From Photobacterium sp. CCB-ST2H9 (GTDB taxonomy: Bacteria; Pseudomonadota; Gammaproteobacteria; Enterobacterales; Vibrionaceae): a stretch of DNA of 64,000 nucleotides. A program made the position numbers and the translations under genes. Shown piece by piece: positions 33,131-41,620 of this stretch. The stretch spans positions 434,001 through 498,000 of the forward strand of contig NZ_CP100426.1 of assembly GCF_023151555.2 (NCBI RefSeq). The letters are read 5' to 3'. Position 1 is the stretch's first letter; each line of letters begins with the position of its first letter. The notes beneath the pieces are model-generated. The model saw only the letters and a program-made list of their open reading frames with translations, had not been told where the DNA came from and made no database searches.

Positions 33131-34045
33131 ATGGCTACTTGCCGTAAAGTTAGTAAGGAACGTCTGGCACTGAAAATGTCTCTTGCCGGTACGGTTCTCC
33201 TTGCCACCCTGGGTATTGGTTATGGGCTGTATGTCGGATCAAGTGCGATCCTTCTCGATGGTATGTTTTCTTTTCTGAGTATGGGTATGACAGGCCTGAG
33301 TCTGTATACCGCCTACCTGGTCTCAAGACCGGACGATGACCACTTCCAGTTTGGTTACGCCCACATCGAACCTTTGATCAATGTCGTCAATGGCTTGCTC
33401 ATCTTGGTAACCTGTTTGTTTGCACTCGCCAGTGGTGTGCAAACCATTGTCAACGGTGGCCATGAAGTTGTGCTGGAACACGCAATGGTTTATGCAATTT
33501 TGTCGACCATTTGCTGTTTTGGTATTTATTTCACGGAAACCCACATTGCCCGTAAGGAAGACTCTGAACTTGTTCGGGTCGACTCGCAGGAATGGTTGGT
33601 CGATGGCATCTTGAGTGCTGCAATTTTAGTCGGTTTTATGCTGGTGATGGTGTTTGATGCATTAGGCTATTCTCACTGGAATGCCTATGTCGACCCGATT
33701 CTGGTATCAGCTATGGCAATTGCGGCTTCTGTACTCCCCATCAAGGTATTGCGCCGTAATATTCGGGAAGTGTTGCTGGTTGCACCTCATGATAAGGTAC
33801 AGTCCAGCGTGAATCGTGTGATTGAAGATTTATCGAAGCAATATCATTTCGATGACTATACACACCATTTTGCCAAAACAGGGCGCCAGTACGATTTGGA
33901 GATCAATATCCTCGTGAAAGACGATCAGTACTGGACAACAAAACGTCAGGATAAAATTCGCCAGTTACTTTGGGATAAGCTGAAAGGAGAGTTAGGGGAC
34001 GCTTGGTTGTCTGTGACTTTTACAGGTCAAAAGCGCTGGTTGTAA
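33131..34045 (+). CDS. Cation diffusion facilitator (CDF) transporter
   Basis: A 304-residue inner-membrane carrier with about six membrane segments (from about residue 15 to 210) and a cytoplasmic C-terminal domain (about 215-304). CDF proteins swap Zn, Fe, Mn or Co for protons to export metal. The metal-site motifs are altered from the usual DXXXD: TM2 has LLDGMFS and TM5 has VDSQEWLVDG, and FQFGYAHIEPL follows TM2. The metal is not certain. A very strong AAAGGAGGAACTT ribosome site precedes the ATG, and a terminator follows the gene. Confidence 0.9.
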   Translation: MATCRKVSKERLALKMSLAGTVLLATLGIGYGLYVGSSAILLDGMFSFLSMGMTGLSLYTAYLVSRPDDDHFQFGYAHIEPLINVVNGLLILVTCLFALASGVQTIVNGGHEVVLEHAMVYAILSTICCFGIYFTETHIARKEDSELVRVDSQEWLVDGILSAAILVGFMLVMVFDALGYSHWNAYVDPILVSAMAIAASVLPIKVLRRNIREVLLVAPHDKVQSSVNRVIEDLSKQYHFDDYTHHFAKTGRQYDLEINILVKDDQYWTTKRQDKIRQLLWDKLKGELGDAWLSVTFTGQKRWL

Positions 34046-34410
34046 CCTGGATTCCTTTGATTTACAGAATAAAATGCGGTCTTTGTGGCCGCATTTTTTA
34101 TTAGTTTTTTTTATGCTGTTTCTCAAGAAACATAAGGCAAATAATGCTGGCAGTTCGTACAAAAAAAACGCAAAATAACTCGGCTAAAAGATGGTCACCG
34201 GTGCAGTATCTGCAAAATGTAAGTTGGAAAGCAGTGTTTCATCATTTTACTCAGTAAGCTTTTGATACTGAGCTCCTTTATGAGAATGTTTTTCAACGAA
34301 GCGTTGCCCAACCGGAGGCTGATTGATCACGATTATAGTGATTTTTAGCAACTGTGAAGCGTTATGAAATGGCCGACAGGCGCAAAGATTATCCGGATTG
34401 GGGAAGCGAC
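34046..34410. other. Intergenic region with hairpins
   Basis: A 365-bp gap. After the terminator at 34071-34100 it holds two more stems: CTCAGTA (34250-34256) with TACTGAG (34266-34272), and ATCAC (34326-34330) with GTGAT (34338-34342) followed by T5. The second is like a weak terminator and could end a small RNA. No coding frame was found besides the small one that follows. Confidence 0.35.
34071..34100 (+). terminator. Rho-independent terminator after CDF gene
   Basis: AAAATGCGG at 34071-34079 pairs with CCGCATTTT at 34089-34097 and a T run follows. Confidence 0.88.
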
Positions 34411-34518
34411 ATGTTTGAAACATTACTGGTGATGGCATTTATTATCGGCGGGTTAGTGACTGTGCTGAAAGAAAAGAAAACCTGTAAGAACATCAACTAT
34501 TCGAGCGAGTCTCTGTAA
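34411..34518 (+). CDS. Small membrane protein, 35 residues
   Basis: A short frame, MFETLLVMAFIIGGLVTVLK followed by a basic, polar tail with one Cys, preceded by GGGGAA 5 nt before the ATG and followed by a rho-independent terminator. One hydrophobic helix spans about residues 4-19. Charge pattern suggests the C-terminus stays in the cytoplasm. The complete unit of ribosome site, frame and terminator supports a real gene, though no family is recognised and function is unknown. Confidence 0.6.
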   Translation: MFETLLVMAFIIGGLVTVLKEKKTCKNINYSSESL

Positions 34519-34548
34519 CCTTTACAGACAGTTTGAGAATTTAAGCAA

Positions 34549-34578
34549 AGGCGCCTGATGATGGCGCCTTTGTTGTTT
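34549..34578 (+). terminator. Rho-independent terminator after the small membrane protein gene
   Basis: AAAGGCGCC and GGCGCCTTT form a 9-bp stem with a short loop, followed by TG and a T-rich tract. Confidence 0.85.
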
Positions 34579-34782
34579 TTAAATTGTATTACCAGAATAA
34601 GCAACCAGTTTCTTTTATCTGACGATCCTGCCGCTTCATGTTACCGCTCAGTCTGTACACGCTACACTTTCACTGTTTTCGAAACTTTTTCCACATCATT
34701 ATGCTCCTAGTGGCATATTGCGTGTTGCACTGTGTGAGAATTGCTCAGTTTTTCGGTGGCGTATGAGATGTAATCGTAAGAC

Positions 34783-34805
34783 ATTTATATTGAACAAATA
34801 TAAAT
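34783..34805. promoter_or_regulatory. Inverted repeat ATTTATATT/AATATAAAT
   Basis: Perfect 9-bp arms with a GAACA spacer, about 115 bp upstream of the TetR-type start. AT-rich; a possible operator. Confidence 0.4.
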
Positions 34806-34814
34806 CTATAAGAT

Positions 34815-34848
34815 AAACCGCTCGTTTAGTTTATGTAACGAGAGGTTT
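34815..34848. promoter_or_regulatory. Candidate TetR-type operator
   Basis: AAACCGCTCGTT at 34815-34826 and AACGAGAGGTTT at 34837-34848 are complementary at 11 of 12 positions with a 10-bp spacer. It lies 60 bp before the TetR-type start, the normal place for autorepression. Confidence 0.5.
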
Positions 34849-34908
34849 CCGATATTATTGGCGTGAATGCAAACATTTACTTTTCATAAACATAAAGGAT
34901 AGGTCGAG

Positions 34909-35562
34909 ATGGCAGCTAGTTCTCGAAAAACAACAAAGGGAGAACTTACCCGACAAAAAATTATAGAAGCGACGCTGGCGTTGATTGCGAATCGTGGCTT
35001 GAATAGTCTGTCTCACCGGAATATCGCGAATGCAGCTCAGGTGCGGCTTTCGCTGACCAGTTATTATTTCGAAAGTATGGATCATCTCATTCTGTGTGCG
35101 TTTGACGAATTCGCCCGGCGTGAAGTGATGCAGATACAGTGGATCCAGCAACAGGTCGATCAGATTCTTGAACGCTATCCTGTTGAAGGCGAAGAGAGTA
35201 ATCGCCCTCAATGCATACAGGAACTCACAGATTTACTGACTGAATACATTCTGACTGAACTGAGTGATGAAAGCCGAAGAAAACAATTGGCAATTCGATG
35301 CCATTTCTTATTTGCGTTGGGGCAATCACAGGCACTGATTCAAAGAGTCAGTGCGTATAAGTTACAGGTATTAAATCTGATCAAAGAGACGGCCATTAAA
35401 ATCGGCAGTCCTTCACCGGAGGTCGATGCAAATCTGGTGGTTTTTGTGTTCCGGGAGTTTGAATTTTCTCTGGTGAGCGGAGATGAAAACTTCAATCAGG
35501 AGATTGTTTCCGAAACACTGAAACGGCTGTTGTCGACATTGATGACAACACCCTACCAGTAA
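34909..35562 (+). CDS. TetR-family transcriptional regulator
   Basis: A 217-residue repressor. The N-terminal helix-turn-helix (about 14-60) reads TRQKIIEATLALIANRGLNS, then SHRNIANAAQVRLSLTSYYFESMDHL, a typical TetR pattern. The C-terminal helical domain (70-217) would bind a ligand and form the dimer; its sequence gives no hint of the ligand. The start sits 7 nt after AAGGATAGGTCGAG. Two inverted repeats upstream suggest autoregulation. No drug-pump or metabolic gene is adjacent on the same strand, so its other targets are unknown. Confidence 0.9.
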   Translation: MAASSRKTTKGELTRQKIIEATLALIANRGLNSLSHRNIANAAQVRLSLTSYYFESMDHLILCAFDEFARREVMQIQWIQQQVDQILERYPVEGEESNRPQCIQELTDLLTEYILTELSDESRRKQLAIRCHFLFALGQSQALIQRVSAYKLQVLNLIKETAIKIGSPSPEVDANLVVFVFREFEFSLVSGDENFNQEIVSETLKRLLSTLMTTPYQ

Positions 35563-35600
35563 GTGAATCTCAAGCTTTTGATTGTGTATACCGTTTAATG

Positions 35601-35629
35601 AGAATCGCCCGATAGAGTCGGGCGATTCT
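35601..35629. terminator. Bidirectional terminator between tetR-type gene and nagZ
   Basis: AGAATCGCCCGA at 35601-35612 and its complement at 35618-35629 form a 12-bp stem with a 5-nt loop between convergent genes. Confidence 0.8.
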
Positions 35630-35652
35630 GTTCCACTATTTTTACAGGGGGA

Positions 35653-36663
35653 TTACATGGTGTGTGATTTTTCTGACCATGCTTCTTGTAGCTTGCGAAT
35701 GGTTTGAGCGCGATTTTTCCATTCTGCTGTATTGATCATCTCCTGATAACGGGCAAAAGGCTTTTTCAGAAGCGTTTCCAGCAACGGAACCTGAGTTTGC
35801 GGCAGTGCTTCGAGCGCTTCAATTGCACCTGCACGGTTGTTACATAACATGACCATGTCACAGCCAGCCTGAAGGGAGGCTTGTGCTCGTTTGCCATAAC
35901 TGCCCAGAACGTCCGCACCTTTCATGTTTAAATCATCTGAGAAAATGACCCCTTTGAATTGCAGCTGATTGCGGAGCATATCCTTTAACCAGTACTCAGA
36001 ACCGCTGGCAGGATTCGAGTCGAATTCCGGATAAATCACGTGGGCCGGCATCATGGCATCGAGCAGATTTTCGTCAATCAACGTCTTGAAGACTGACATG
36101 TCGTGATCGACAACATCGCTTCTTTCATCGATCGGGGTTTCCAAGTGAGAATCGGCAATCACGCCGCCATGACCGGGAAAGTGCTTTCCGGTTGCCGCCA
36201 TGCCAGCGGCTTTCATTCCCTTAATAAATGCACCGGCGTACCGGGCGATTTCCGCTGGCTGATCTGAAAAGGCACGATCACCAATCGCTTTGCAGTCAAA
36301 GCCAATATCCAGCACTGGCGCCAGACTGAGATCAATATCCATCGCCAGTAATTCAGCGGCCATCAGCCAGCCACCTTCCCGGGCAAGGTGAAGGCCGTTT
36401 TCTGATGCTGCAAAGGCTTTGGCGGGGGGCAAAAGGGTGAAGCCATCTCTGAAGCGCTGAACGCGTCCGCCTTCCTGATCAACCGCAATCAGTAGTGGTC
36501 TTTTGGCTGCCTGGCGGATCGATTGGGTCAGGGCAAATAATTGCGCTCTGTCGTGATAATTTCGGGCGAAAAAAATAACACCACCGACAGTCGGGTGTTG
36601 AAGAATCTCACGCTCTTCGGCATCAAGTTCAAAACCTGATACATCTAGCATTAGTGGCCCCAT
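35653..36663 (-). CDS. nagZ: Beta-N-acetylhexosaminidase, GH3, peptidoglycan recycling
   Basis: A cytoplasmic enzyme that removes GlcNAc from anhydromuropeptides during peptidoglycan recycling, a step that feeds AmpC beta-lactamase induction. From ATG 36663 (CGGAG upstream) the product is 336 residues and begins [19 protein letters not shown], like known NagZ; the upstream extension is not conserved in type. Motifs are [20 protein letters not shown] (His of the catalytic His/Asp pair) and SDDLNMKGA (nucleophile Asp). It is monocistronic. Confidence 0.95.
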   Translation of the reverse strand: MGPLMLDVSGFELDAEEREILQHPTVGGVIFFARNYHDRAQLFALTQSIRQAAKRPLLIAVDQEGGRVQRFRDGFTLLPPAKAFAASENGLHLAREGGWLMAAELLAMDIDLSLAPVLDIGFDCKAIGDRAFSDQPAEIARYAGAFIKGMKAAGMAATGKHFPGHGGVIADSHLETPIDERSDVVDHDMSVFKTLIDENLLDAMMPAHVIYPEFDSNPASGSEYWLKDMLRNQLQFKGVIFSDDLNMKGADVLGSYGKRAQASLQAGCDMVMLCNNRAGAIEALEALPQTQVPLLETLLKKPFARYQEMINTAEWKNRAQTIRKLQEAWSEKSHTM

Positions 36664-36782
36664 TTTGGCACTCCGTATACTGGGAAAAACGTCGGTTACA
36701 GAAACAGAAGGCGATACGTTATCACAAGCCGGGATGAGCCCAAACTGCAAAGTCATTGACTTGGCGGAAAACTGACATTATT

Positions 36783-36804
36783 GAATTTGATCTAGATCAC
36801 TCAA
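36783..36804. promoter_or_regulatory. CRP/FNR-like site in the nagZ / DUF1097 gap
   Basis: The core TTTGATCTAGATCAC contains TGATCTAGATCA, the exact centre of the optimal CRP sequence, and also fits FNR (TTGAT-N4-ATCAA) with one mismatch. It is 120 bp upstream of nagZ and 129 bp upstream of the DUF1097 gene. Confidence 0.5.
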
Positions 36805-36932
36805 TATCTACTGATGTTTCATTTGTATCATTAATATCGTGATCGGTGTCGATTTAATGTGTGCGAACAATCTCTAAACTGCCATTTTGATGGCGGATCA
36901 TACCGCCAGTGGCAAATCGACAGAGAGGCATC

Positions 36933-37442
36933 ATGTCAGTACTGATTGCTATCGCCATTACGACAGGCGTTTTATCGGGTGTATGGGGCTGGGTGGCTGT
37001 ATCTTTTGGCCTGCTCAGCTGGGCTGGATTTCTTGGATGTACGACTTATTTCGCGGCCCCGAAAGATGGTATGAAAGGCGTTGGACTCAGTCTGGCAACC
37101 AACATGAGTGGTGTGGCCTGGGCCATGCTGATTATTCACGGCTCGGAGTGGATTGGGATTGATATCTTCGGCTATGTTGTCACGGCAATCGTGTCATTTT
37201 TGATGTGTGTTCAGGCCAAACGTGAGTGGCTGAGTTTTATTCCGGGTACATTTATTGGTTGTTGTGCGACCTTTGCTGCGGGTGGAAACTGGCAACTGGT
37301 GATTCCATCACTGGTTTTAGGTGTGTTGTTTGGTTATGCCATGAAAACATCCGGCCTGTGGCTGAAATCTCTGGCAGAACAGCGATCCAAGCAAACAGCG
37401 GCGGATTCTGAACTGACGTCAGCCGCTGTCTCTTCGAAATAA
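36933..37442 (+). CDS. DUF1097-family membrane protein
   Basis: A protein of 169 residues from ATG 36933 (GAGAGGCATC upstream). Four to five hydrophobic segments span about residues 5-145, with FPGT/GCCATFA-like stretches and AAPKDGMKGV between TM2 and TM3. This is the DUF1097 (YcdZ-like) pattern of inner-membrane proteins of unknown function. The Ser/Ala-rich tail (about 150-169) is likely cytoplasmic. The stop is 1 bp from that of the convergent cysG-like gene. Confidence 0.82.
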   Translation: MSVLIAIAITTGVLSGVWGWVAVSFGLLSWAGFLGCTTYFAAPKDGMKGVGLSLATNMSGVAWAMLIIHGSEWIGIDIFGYVVTAIVSFLMCVQAKREWLSFIPGTFIGCCATFAAGGNWQLVIPSLVLGVLFGYAMKTSGLWLKSLAEQRSKQTAADSELTSAAVSSK

Positions 37443-37443
37443 T

Positions 37444-38388
37444 TCAGGACAGAGCAGGAAGTACCAGACCGTTGTGCAGTACGCATAACTGGACCAGTGA
37501 TTCAGGCGTACTTCCTTTTTCTGTTAAGACACAAACGCGAACCGATTTCTGAAGGAATGAAGTGACCTTCTCTGCTATGTCACCCAGCTGACAGTGTGCT
37601 CTGTCGGCATCTCGCCGGCAAAGTTCAATAAATCCAGCCTGTGCTTCTTCATTGGTGTACAGCACCATTTCTGCCTGTTGCATGAGTCGCAGGGCTTTTA
37701 AGGTCAGCATTTCGGTTTCTGTACCGGTTTCTATGACCCAGAGTGTTCCCTGGCTCTTGTCGGGGTGCGCAAGCAGGGATGTAAATGCGGTTTCCAGCGC
37801 TTCTTCTGTTTTTGCCGTTTCGACCTGAGGCAGACGGAAAAACTGCTCCCAGAAATGCCTGCGCTCATCGACGGTATTAAAGTGTTGCTTCAGCCGTTCT
37901 CTTTGCTTTCCCGCGTACCCTGCCAGCAGTGAAAGATTGTGCGCCAGCTGCGTTTCCAGTTTTTCTCTGAGAAAGCGCACCAGCACCGGCGAGGCACCAC
38001 CACTTGAAATCGCGACTTGTATCGGCGAACGGTCAATCATGGACGGAGTGATAAAGTCGCAATGTGCGGGATCATCAACGGCATTGACCCAAATCCGTTT
38101 TTGCTGTGCATCACGAAAGATTCGTGTGTTCAGCTCGCGATCATCTGTGGTTGTCCAGACTTGATAGTAATCACCAAGCACCGACGATTTATAAGATTCT
38201 GCCAGCCAGCGCAATTTTTTCTGGGCGGCCAGTTTTTGCAGTGTCGGGTGGAGTCGGGGAGAAACCAGCGTGATATCAGCGCCGGCACGAAGCAGGAGAT
38301 CTACTTTGCGGCAGGCGACTTCTCCACCGCCGATAACGAGGACTGGCTTGTTGGTCAGTCGGGTGAAAACCGGGAAATAATCCATCAT
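37444..38388 (-). CDS. cysG: Siroheme synthase, precorrin-2 dehydrogenase/ferrochelatase half, with decayed methyltransferase remnant
   Basis: A 314-residue protein (full CysG is 457). Residues 1-205 are intact: NAD-binding VLVIGGGEVACRK (16-28) oxidises precorrin-2, and the VDDPAHCDFITPSMI and ISSGGASPVLVRFLREKLE segments match the ferrochelatase part. Residues about 215-314 align with the start of the uroporphyrinogen methyltransferase domain (LTLKALRLMQQAEMVLY, then ELCRRDADR). However, the SAM-binding GAGPGD-type loop is gone (ETGTETEM) and the rest is missing. Siroheme, needed by sulfite and nitrite reductases, would require a separate methyltransferase. Two adjacent ATGs fit the AAGGA site. 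Confidence 0.88.
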   Translation of the reverse strand: MMDYFPVFTRLTNKPVLVIGGGEVACRKVDLLLRAGADITLVSPRLHPTLQKLAAQKKLRWLAESYKSSVLGDYYQVWTTTDDRELNTRIFRDAQQKRIWVNAVDDPAHCDFITPSMIDRSPIQVAISSGGASPVLVRFLREKLETQLAHNLSLLAGYAGKQRERLKQHFNTVDERRHFWEQFFRLPQVETAKTEEALETAFTSLLAHPDKSQGTLWVIETGTETEMLTLKALRLMQQAEMVLYTNEEAQAGFIELCRRDADRAHCQLGDIAEKVTSFLQKSVRVCVLTEKGSTPESLVQLCVLHNGLVLPALS

Positions 38389-38654
38389 TGCATCCTTGCT
38401 GAAAACGGCCAGACGACATTAACCTGATGATCTGTGTGATTCAAGCAACTTTTAGGGGCTGCTCATGTCCGGAATTGTAAGAAAATAGTTTAGTCTTGAG
38501 GGGTTACCTGTTATCACTATGGGCAGCGCAAGTGCCTGCGACTGTGTTTTCTGAAAGTGAACCGCTCTGGTTTGAAAGGCGTTTTCAAACAGATAAGTGG
38601 GGCGGGTTATTCTCAGAATAATCTCAAATTTTCAAATGGTTAGGTGAGGGATAT

Positions 38655-39506
38655 ATGGCAAGTGGCAAGTTACCGTCTTCCGTCGTCAGTGTAGACTGGC
38701 TGCTGGAAAATCTGGAAGCAAAGGAGATTGTGATTCTGGATGCCAGCTGGTTTATGCCGGGCAGCGGACGTGATGCAAAATCAGAGTGGATGAATGAGCG
38801 TATTCCCGGTGCAGTCTTTTTCGATTTCGATCAGGAAATCTGTGATAAAGAATCTCATCTGCCTCACATGTTGCCAAACGAAGCGCAATTCTCCCGACAG
38901 GTTTCTGAACTGGGTATTCATAACGACAAGCAGATTGTTGTGTATGACGCTCAGGGATTATTTTCAGCGCCGCGAGTCTGGTGGATGTTTAAAGCGATGG
39001 GACATGATGCTGTTGCTGTCCTGGATGGCGGGTTACCAGCCTGGAAACGCAGCCAGGGGCCTTTAATGTCCGGCGAGCCTGAAAAGCCGCAAATTGAGAA
39101 CTTTGTTGCACGATTCAGACCCGAGTGGGTGACGGATGCGCAGTCACTGCTGACAAAACTTGATGATCCAAAGACTGTGGTTTTAGACGCACGCCCTGCA
39201 GCTCGTTTTTATGCGCAGCAACCTGAGCCCCGTGAAGGGATTCGAAGCGGCCATATGCCAAACGCAAAAAGCCTGCCGTTCGGGCAGCTTGTCAAAGACA
39301 ATCAGCTGCTGTCGCCGCAGTTACTGAAACAACGGTTTGATGCAATTTCTGATGAGGATCAGCAATTGATCTTCAGCTGTGGTTCTGGTGTGACAGCTTG
39401 TATTCTGGCGCTTGCGGCTGAGGTGGCCGGCAGAGAAAAGCTGACCGTATATGATGGCTCCTGGACAGAGTGGGGCGCGGGACTGAAGTATCCGGTTGTC
39501 TCCTGA
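38655..39506 (+). CDS. sseA: 3-mercaptopyruvate sulfurtransferase (tandem rhodanese)
   Basis: A 283-residue protein with two rhodanese domains. The N-terminal one (about 10-130) has DASWFMPGSGRDAKSEW and IPGAVFFDFDQEICD; the C-terminal one (about 155-283) carries the active site CGSGVTA with the catalytic Cys near residue 240. This loop is diagnostic of mercaptopyruvate (not thiosulfate) sulfurtransferases. It transfers sulfur from 3-mercaptopyruvate to acceptors such as thiols or cyanide. Length matches E. coli SseA (281). It is monocistronic. Confidence 0.93.
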   Translation: MASGKLPSSVVSVDWLLENLEAKEIVILDASWFMPGSGRDAKSEWMNERIPGAVFFDFDQEICDKESHLPHMLPNEAQFSRQVSELGIHNDKQIVVYDAQGLFSAPRVWWMFKAMGHDAVAVLDGGLPAWKRSQGPLMSGEPEKPQIENFVARFRPEWVTDAQSLLTKLDDPKTVVLDARPAARFYAQQPEPREGIRSGHMPNAKSLPFGQLVKDNQLLSPQLLKQRFDAISDEDQQLIFSCGSGVTACILALAAEVAGREKLTVYDGSWTEWGAGLKYPVVS

Positions 39507-39556
39507 ATGAAATCACCGTCTTGCCTGAGTGTTGTCAGGCAAGACGGTGAAAGGAA

Positions 39557-40375
39557 TCAGTGATTCACTGGAATATAGCCGCGCTCATGCAGCAGCGTCT
39601 GACCTTCTTTGGACAGGATGTAATCCAGGAAACTACGGCCTTCAGAGGTTAACTTTGCGTCTTTATAGAGCATGATAAAAGGGCGTGAAATTTGATATTC
39701 CCCTGATTCAAGGTGCGTCAGTGTTGGTGTGACCCCTTCAAAAGACAGCGCCTTGACTGAATCATCCACTGAACCCAGTGAGAGATAACCGAGTGCGTGG
39801 CGGTTACGTGCAATCAGGCTTTTCACCATGCCGTTCGTGTTAACGACCAGCGCTTTGGCATTGATGTCCGAAACACTTTTATCGCCGATGTTTCGGGTCA
39901 GTCCCATGAAATCTTCAAAGGAAAATCGTGAACCGGAAGCATTTTCCCGGCTGACAACTGCGATAGGCAGATCCGATCCGCCGACATCTTTCCAGTTCGT
40001 GATTTTGCCTTGGTAAATCGCGATGACCTGCGCTTTCGTCAGGGTATTCACCGGATTGTCTTTGTTGACCACCAGCGCAATGCCGTCATGCGCGATAATG
40101 GTGCTTTCAACATCAGGACGAATTTCATCATCTTTCAGAAAACGTGAACTCATGCCGAGTTCAGACGCGTTTTGTTTTACCGCGGTAATCCCAGCTGAAG
40201 ATCCGGTTCCCTGAACGGCGATCAGGGTATCCGGATGTTGCGCCTGGTAGGTTTCTGCCAGGACTTCAAGGATATGGCTGACTGAAGTAGAACCAGAGAC
40301 CGTGACCGTTTTGGCTTGGGCCTGCAGTGGAATCAGGGTAATAAAGGCCAGCAAAGCGGCCAGACGATACAGCAT
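39557..40375 (-). CDS. PstS-like phosphate-binding protein
   Basis: A periplasmic protein of 272 residues from ATG 40375 (ACGGAG upstream), with a signal peptide of about 21 residues (LQAQA). The start TVTVSGSTSVSHILEVLAET and the phosphate-binding loops GTGSSAGI, SSRFLKDDE and SRENASGSRFSFEDF belong to the PstS family of ABC-transporter phosphate receptors. An internal IYQGKITNWKDVGG is also typical. No pstC, pstA or pstB genes are adjacent, so it serves a transporter encoded elsewhere or acts in sensing or adhesion. The Pho box just upstream supports induction by low phosphate. Confidence 0.9.
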   Translation of the reverse strand: MLYRLAALLAFITLIPLQAQAKTVTVSGSTSVSHILEVLAETYQAQHPDTLIAVQGTGSSAGITAVKQNASELGMSSRFLKDDEIRPDVESTIIAHDGIALVVNKDNPVNTLTKAQVIAIYQGKITNWKDVGGSDLPIAVVSRENASGSRFSFEDFMGLTRNIGDKSVSDINAKALVVNTNGMVKSLIARNRHALGYLSLGSVDDSVKALSFEGVTPTLTHLESGEYQISRPFIMLYKDAKLTSEGRSFLDYILSKEGQTLLHERGYIPVNH

Positions 40376-40416
40376 TTCGTGTCTCCGTAAAACTCGGGCG
40401 GTAAAGCCGCTATGGT

Positions 40417-40434
40417 ATGACGAAGTTATGACAG
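40417..40434 (-). promoter_or_regulatory. Pho box upstream of the PstS-like gene
   Basis: On the minus strand CTGTCATAACTTCGTCAT matches the PhoB consensus CTGTCATAAAACTGTCAT at 14 of 18 positions, with both CTGTCAT-type repeats visible. It lies 42 bp before the start codon and directly after the diguanylate cyclase stop. Confidence 0.75.
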
Positions 40435-40443
40435 AAATGTGAA

Positions 40444-41331
40444 TCAAAAACTGCGCGATTTCTGCTCTTTGTCTTCGTACATCGCATGATCGGCTTTTGC
40501 CAGCAGCATATCCGGATCACTGAGGTTGCCTGGATGGTAGGGGGTGAGCCCAACACTGATACCTAGTTTGAACGTTTCTCTCAGATTCAGCGTCTGCTCA
40601 TCAATCAGTTCCAGCCATTCCTGGCTTTGGGCTTGATCGGCGCTGGGAAGCAAAACAACAAATTCATCCCCGCCAATGCGGTAAATCTGGCTGCCGGTCG
40701 GCGAGTGCCTGAAAAGAATATTCGCGATTTCAATCAGAACCAGATCGCCCTGATGGTGACCAAGGCGATCGTTGACTTGTTTGAAATTATCGATATCGAT
40801 ATAGGCCATGATGCCGCGATGCAGATGAATCGCCATGTGGTCAAAGCGTCTGAAAAGCGAACGGCGGTTTTGAAGTCCGGTCAGGTCGTCTTGCAGGGCC
40901 TGACGGCTCAGCTCCAGTTCCAGTTCTCTCGATTTTGCAACCTGTTCTTTCAGCCGAACAATCAATTCACGCCGCTGATGAAGAATTTTGATAAAACAAA
41001 AACACAGCAAAAAGACGCCGATGTTTGAGAAGACATTATCTGCGCGAATGAGCAGCCAGTGTGTCGCTAACTCGGGGATCTCATCCAGCAGATCTGCAAT
41101 CACACCCAGCCCGTAGGTACAGGCAGACACAAGCAATAAAAACTTCATTTCTTTGCTTGCGACTTCTCTGACCAAAAGAATGATGAGTGCCAGTGTCAGG
41201 CTGGAAGTGACGGCTTCCAGGTTACCCTTCATCGGGATAAAGGTCGTCGCCAGAACCCCTAAACACACAAATATTGTCAGCCCGGTAGGCAATTGAGAGA
41301 TTTTCTTCATAATTGAGTAAAATGTTAACAC
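40444..41331 (-). CDS. Membrane-bound diguanylate cyclase (GGDEF)
   Basis: An inner-membrane protein that makes cyclic di-GMP from GTP. I favour the GTG at 41331, which has AAGGA 5 nt upstream, giving 295 residues; the ATG at 41310 lacks a ribosome site. There are four or five hydrophobic helices (about residues 15-125), then a coiled stretch (about 125-150) and the GGDEF domain (about 155-290). The domain has DDLTGLQNRRSL and the intact active site YRIGGDEFVVLL. No inhibitory RXXD site is obvious. No EAL domain. Together with the downstream pstS-like gene it might link phosphate and c-di-GMP, but only position suggests this. Confidence 0.9.
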   Translation of the reverse strand: MLTFYSIMKKISQLPTGLTIFVCLGVLATTFIPMKGNLEAVTSSLTLALIILLVREVASKEMKFLLLVSACTYGLGVIADLLDEIPELATHWLLIRADNVFSNIGVFLLCFCFIKILHQRRELIVRLKEQVAKSRELELELSRQALQDDLTGLQNRRSLFRRFDHMAIHLHRGIMAYIDIDNFKQVNDRLGHHQGDLVLIEIANILFRHSPTGSQIYRIGGDEFVVLLPSADQAQSQEWLELIDEQTLNLRETFKLGISVGLTPYHPGNLSDPDMLLAKADHAMYEDKEQKSRSF

Positions 41332-41620
41332 GATGTCCTTGTCACGGGTAGCTCTATAGAAGCACTTTTGTGAGACGATCACCACATCCTGTTTTACGTG
41401 TGAAATCCATTACAAAATGTGATCTTGTACTAGTGAGTTAAACGTCATTAATGAAATCATTGATTACTGAGCGCTGGGTCGCGAAATAGTTTGATATATC
41501 TGTTTTGTAACAAAATATGTAGTTTAACAAGCTTGTAACAATGTGTTTTTTACAGCTATTCTCAGGCTAGAGCAGGTTAAACCGGACACAGCACTTACAA
41601 GCATCGAGGAACAGACATTT

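Larger units (their letters stand above)
34519..34908. other. Intergenic region upstream of the TetR-type gene
   Basis: A 390-bp gap. It begins with a terminator (34549-34578) and ends with two inverted repeats listed separately (34783-34805 and 34815-34848) near the tetR-type promoter. The middle part shows nothing recognisable. Confidence 0.4.
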
